7,785 bases of DNA from an uncultured bacterium. Lineage in GTDB: Bacteria > UBA4055. The notes beneath the pieces are model-generated. The model made no database searches, was not told the DNA's origin, and saw only the letters and a program-made list of their open reading frames with translations. A program made the position numbers and the translations under genes. Location of the stretch: positions 1 through 7,785 of the forward strand of contig CALMWI010000451.1 in assembly GCA_937873545.1 (NCBI GenBank), given 5' to 3'. Of the stretch, positions 6,627-7,785 are shown in pieces (positions within the stretch are counted from its first letter, which is position 1; each line of letters starts with the position of its first letter).

Positions 6627-7190
6627 TTGAAGATCGACACTGAAAAATATAAAAAGAAACATCCTGTGCTTACCAGGGTCGTCAGATCTTTAAACTATTA
6701 TTTTTTACTTTTCGTAAGAAAAGAAGATCCGCCTAAAAAAATAGCTCACGGATTCGCTATCGGTATTTTTGTGGGATTTTTACCGATAATACCTTTTCAG
6801 GCTTTATTTTCAGTTATCTTATGCACATTCTTCAAGGCTAACAAACTTGCGGGAATTCTCGGAAGTACTACGATAACAAATCCCATATTGGCTGTACCCG
6901 TCTTTTATGCACAGCATTTCCTCGGAAGGATCTTCATTCTTCACGATTTCTCATATGAGAATTTTAAAAGTTTATTTTCTCATGTGTCTATAAGCAGTAT
7001 CAACACTGCAGGTAAAGACATACTTATACTTTTCGGGATGGTATCTATCGGCGGAATTATTGTCGGTATAATCTTTTACCCGATCGCGTATTATTTAGCT
7101 CTAAACGCTGTGATTAGAAGAAGAGAGAAAATCGCAGCATTAAAGAAAGCGCGAAAAACGTTACGGAAAAAATCCGAAATCTCTGCCTAA
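6627..7190 (+). CDS. DUF2062 family integral membrane protein
   Basis: This 187-residue inner-membrane protein is of unknown function. The DUF2062 signature is clear: HGFAIGIFVGFLPIIPFQ (41-58), then KANKLAGILGSTTITNPILAVPVFY (70-94) with the family's Asn-Pro at 85-86, and a following Gly100. Hydrophobic segments lie at about 41-69, 80-105 and 131-160, with basic N- and C-terminal ends (KKARKTLRKK) that are probably cytosolic. The start is TTG at 6627: an in-frame TAA at 6609 closes the frame upstream, no in-frame ATG or GTG lies between, and the next in-frame ATG falls beyond the conserved domain. Only a weak GAGTGG precedes it, so translation probably depends on ribosomes finishing glyS 8 bases upstream. 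Its TAA overlaps the stop of the convergent trmB. DUF2062 domains are sometimes fused to glycosyltransferases, but nothing here indicates a substrate. Confidence 0.88.
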   Translation: MKIDTEKYKKKHPVLTRVVRSLNYYFLLFVRKEDPPKKIAHGFAIGIFVGFLPIIPFQALFSVILCTFFKANKLAGILGSTTITNPILAVPVFYAQHFLGRIFILHDFSYENFKSLFSHVSISSINTAGKDILILFGMVSIGGIIVGIIFYPIAYYLALNAVIRRREKIAALKKARKTLRKKSEISA

Positions 7191-7785
7191 ACTTTTACGA
7201 ATTTAAGATGAAATATCTTGCAGCCTGCTTTTATTTTATGCTTCTCGAACTGAGTTGGGATCCTGTTCATTACTTCATTTCTATAGGAAGTCTCATAAGC
7301 ATTTTCAAACAGATCCGAGTTGTTCAGAAGACCATAAACTTCCATAGAATATTCTTCGTGATCGGAGGCGAACCTGAATACGCCGTCCTTTTTTAAAATT
7401 AGGTGTAATAAAGAAAGATAATCGCCGTTTATAGTCCTGTTCTTATGGTGCCTTTTTTTCGGCCATGGATCAGGAAAATTCATAATTATTTCATCAAAAG
7501 TTCCCGGCTGAATGATCTTGTCAATATAATCGGTTCCCAGCCTTGAGATAACCAGATTTGGTAATTTATCCTTTTTATTCAACTTTTGCAGTGCAGTTCT
7601 TACTCTGTCCATTTTTCTGTCGATTCCGAAATAGTTTATATCAGGATTTCTTTCCGCAAGCTTGATTAGCGATTCGCCGTTCCCGAACCCTATTTCAAAT
7701 TTCAGAACCTTGTTCCCGTTATTGAAAACATTATTAAAATCAAGCGGAATAAGCTCATCGGTCACTTCAAGAATTCTGTCATTCA
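7187..7785 (-). CDS. trmB: tRNA (guanine-N7-)-methyltransferase TrmB (N-terminus at or past window edge)
   Basis: TrmB uses S-adenosylmethionine to methylate N7 of guanine 46 in the variable loop of tRNAs. Numbered from an in-frame GTG at 7765 (192 residues), it shows the SAM-binding EIGFGNG (24-30), GID (47-49), the TrmB hallmark NFPDPWPKKRHHKNR (96-110) and TQFEKHKIKAG (171-181), all in order. The GTG has no recognisable Shine-Dalgarno sequence. The frame continues upstream as N-D-R-I-L-E to an xTG codon at 7784-7786 whose first base is outside the window. That codon is a likely true start, adding seven residues, so I carry the feature to the window edge. The gene is convergent with the DUF2062 gene, and the stop codons overlap at 7187-7190. 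Its promoter is not in the window. Confidence 0.96.
   Translation of the reverse strand, partial: NDRILEVTDELIPLDFNNVFNNGNKVLKFEIGFGNGESLIKLAERNPDINYFGIDRKMDRVRTALQKLNKKDKLPNLVISRLGTDYIDKIIQPGTFDEIIMNFPDPWPKKRHHKNRTINGDYLSLLHLILKKDGVFRFASDHEEYSMEVYGLLNNSDLFENAYETSYRNEVMNRIPTQFEKHKIKAGCKIFHLKFVKV

Noticed and set aside
7205..7219. AAGAT/ATCTT hairpin just past the DUF2062 stop as a terminator
   Set aside because: A 5-bp AT-rich stem is too weak, and the following sequence is not a continuous T-run.
1..7785. Mobile element, CRISPR array, toxin-antitoxin pair, tRNA or rRNA gene
   Set aside because: Nearly all bases are within conserved housekeeping genes. No repeats arranged as an array, no transposase or integrase motifs and no cloverleaf-like sequence were seen.

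Overview
This is a tightly packed housekeeping stretch from an AT-rich bacterial genome (GC roughly 40% by eye). It carries eight protein-coding genes, and the longest gap between genes is 49 bases. I see no RNA gene, mobile element, CRISPR array or prophage. The organism is probably a diderm (Gram-negative-type) bacterium, because one product has a signal peptide followed by an LpoA-like periplasmic architecture. The dimeric type of glycyl-tRNA synthetase and the general gene style would suit a candidate phylum of the FCB group (Delongbacteria or Cloacimonadota type). That placement is an impression and was not tested.

Left block, + strand, 1-1197: the 3' end of lon (catalytic Ser and Lys both present), then engB (ribosome-assembly GTPase), then a 65-residue 2x[4Fe-4S] ferredoxin. 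Each junction is a 4-base ATGA overlap, so the three genes look like one translationally coupled transcript. A good sigma70-type promoter (TTGATA, 17 bases, TATATT) begins inside the end of the ferredoxin gene and would start a second transcription unit.

Middle block, + strand, 1247-7190: glmS (glucosamine-6-phosphate synthase, complete with all landmark residues), then an exported 703-residue protein of TPR / periplasmic-binding-protein fold / TPR architecture (ATGA overlap with glmS), then glyS (dimeric-type glycyl-tRNA synthetase), then a DUF2062 membrane protein with a TTG start. The pairing of glmS, which makes the first amino-sugar precursor of peptidoglycan, with an LpoA-like protein is the most suggestive functional link here, since LpoA activates a peptidoglycan synthase.

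Right edge, - strand, 7187-7785: trmB (tRNA m7G46 methyltransferase), convergent with the DUF2062 gene. The two stop codons overlap, so no intergenic terminator is possible between them. The trmB frame stays open to the edge of the window.

Most of the window is ordinary conserved gene content, and I do not see an undescribed multi-gene system. The items most worth a second look are the TPR-PBP-TPR protein coupled to glmS, the small ferredoxin with an atypical first cluster motif, and a perfect 11-bp stem with a 4-base loop inside glyS.
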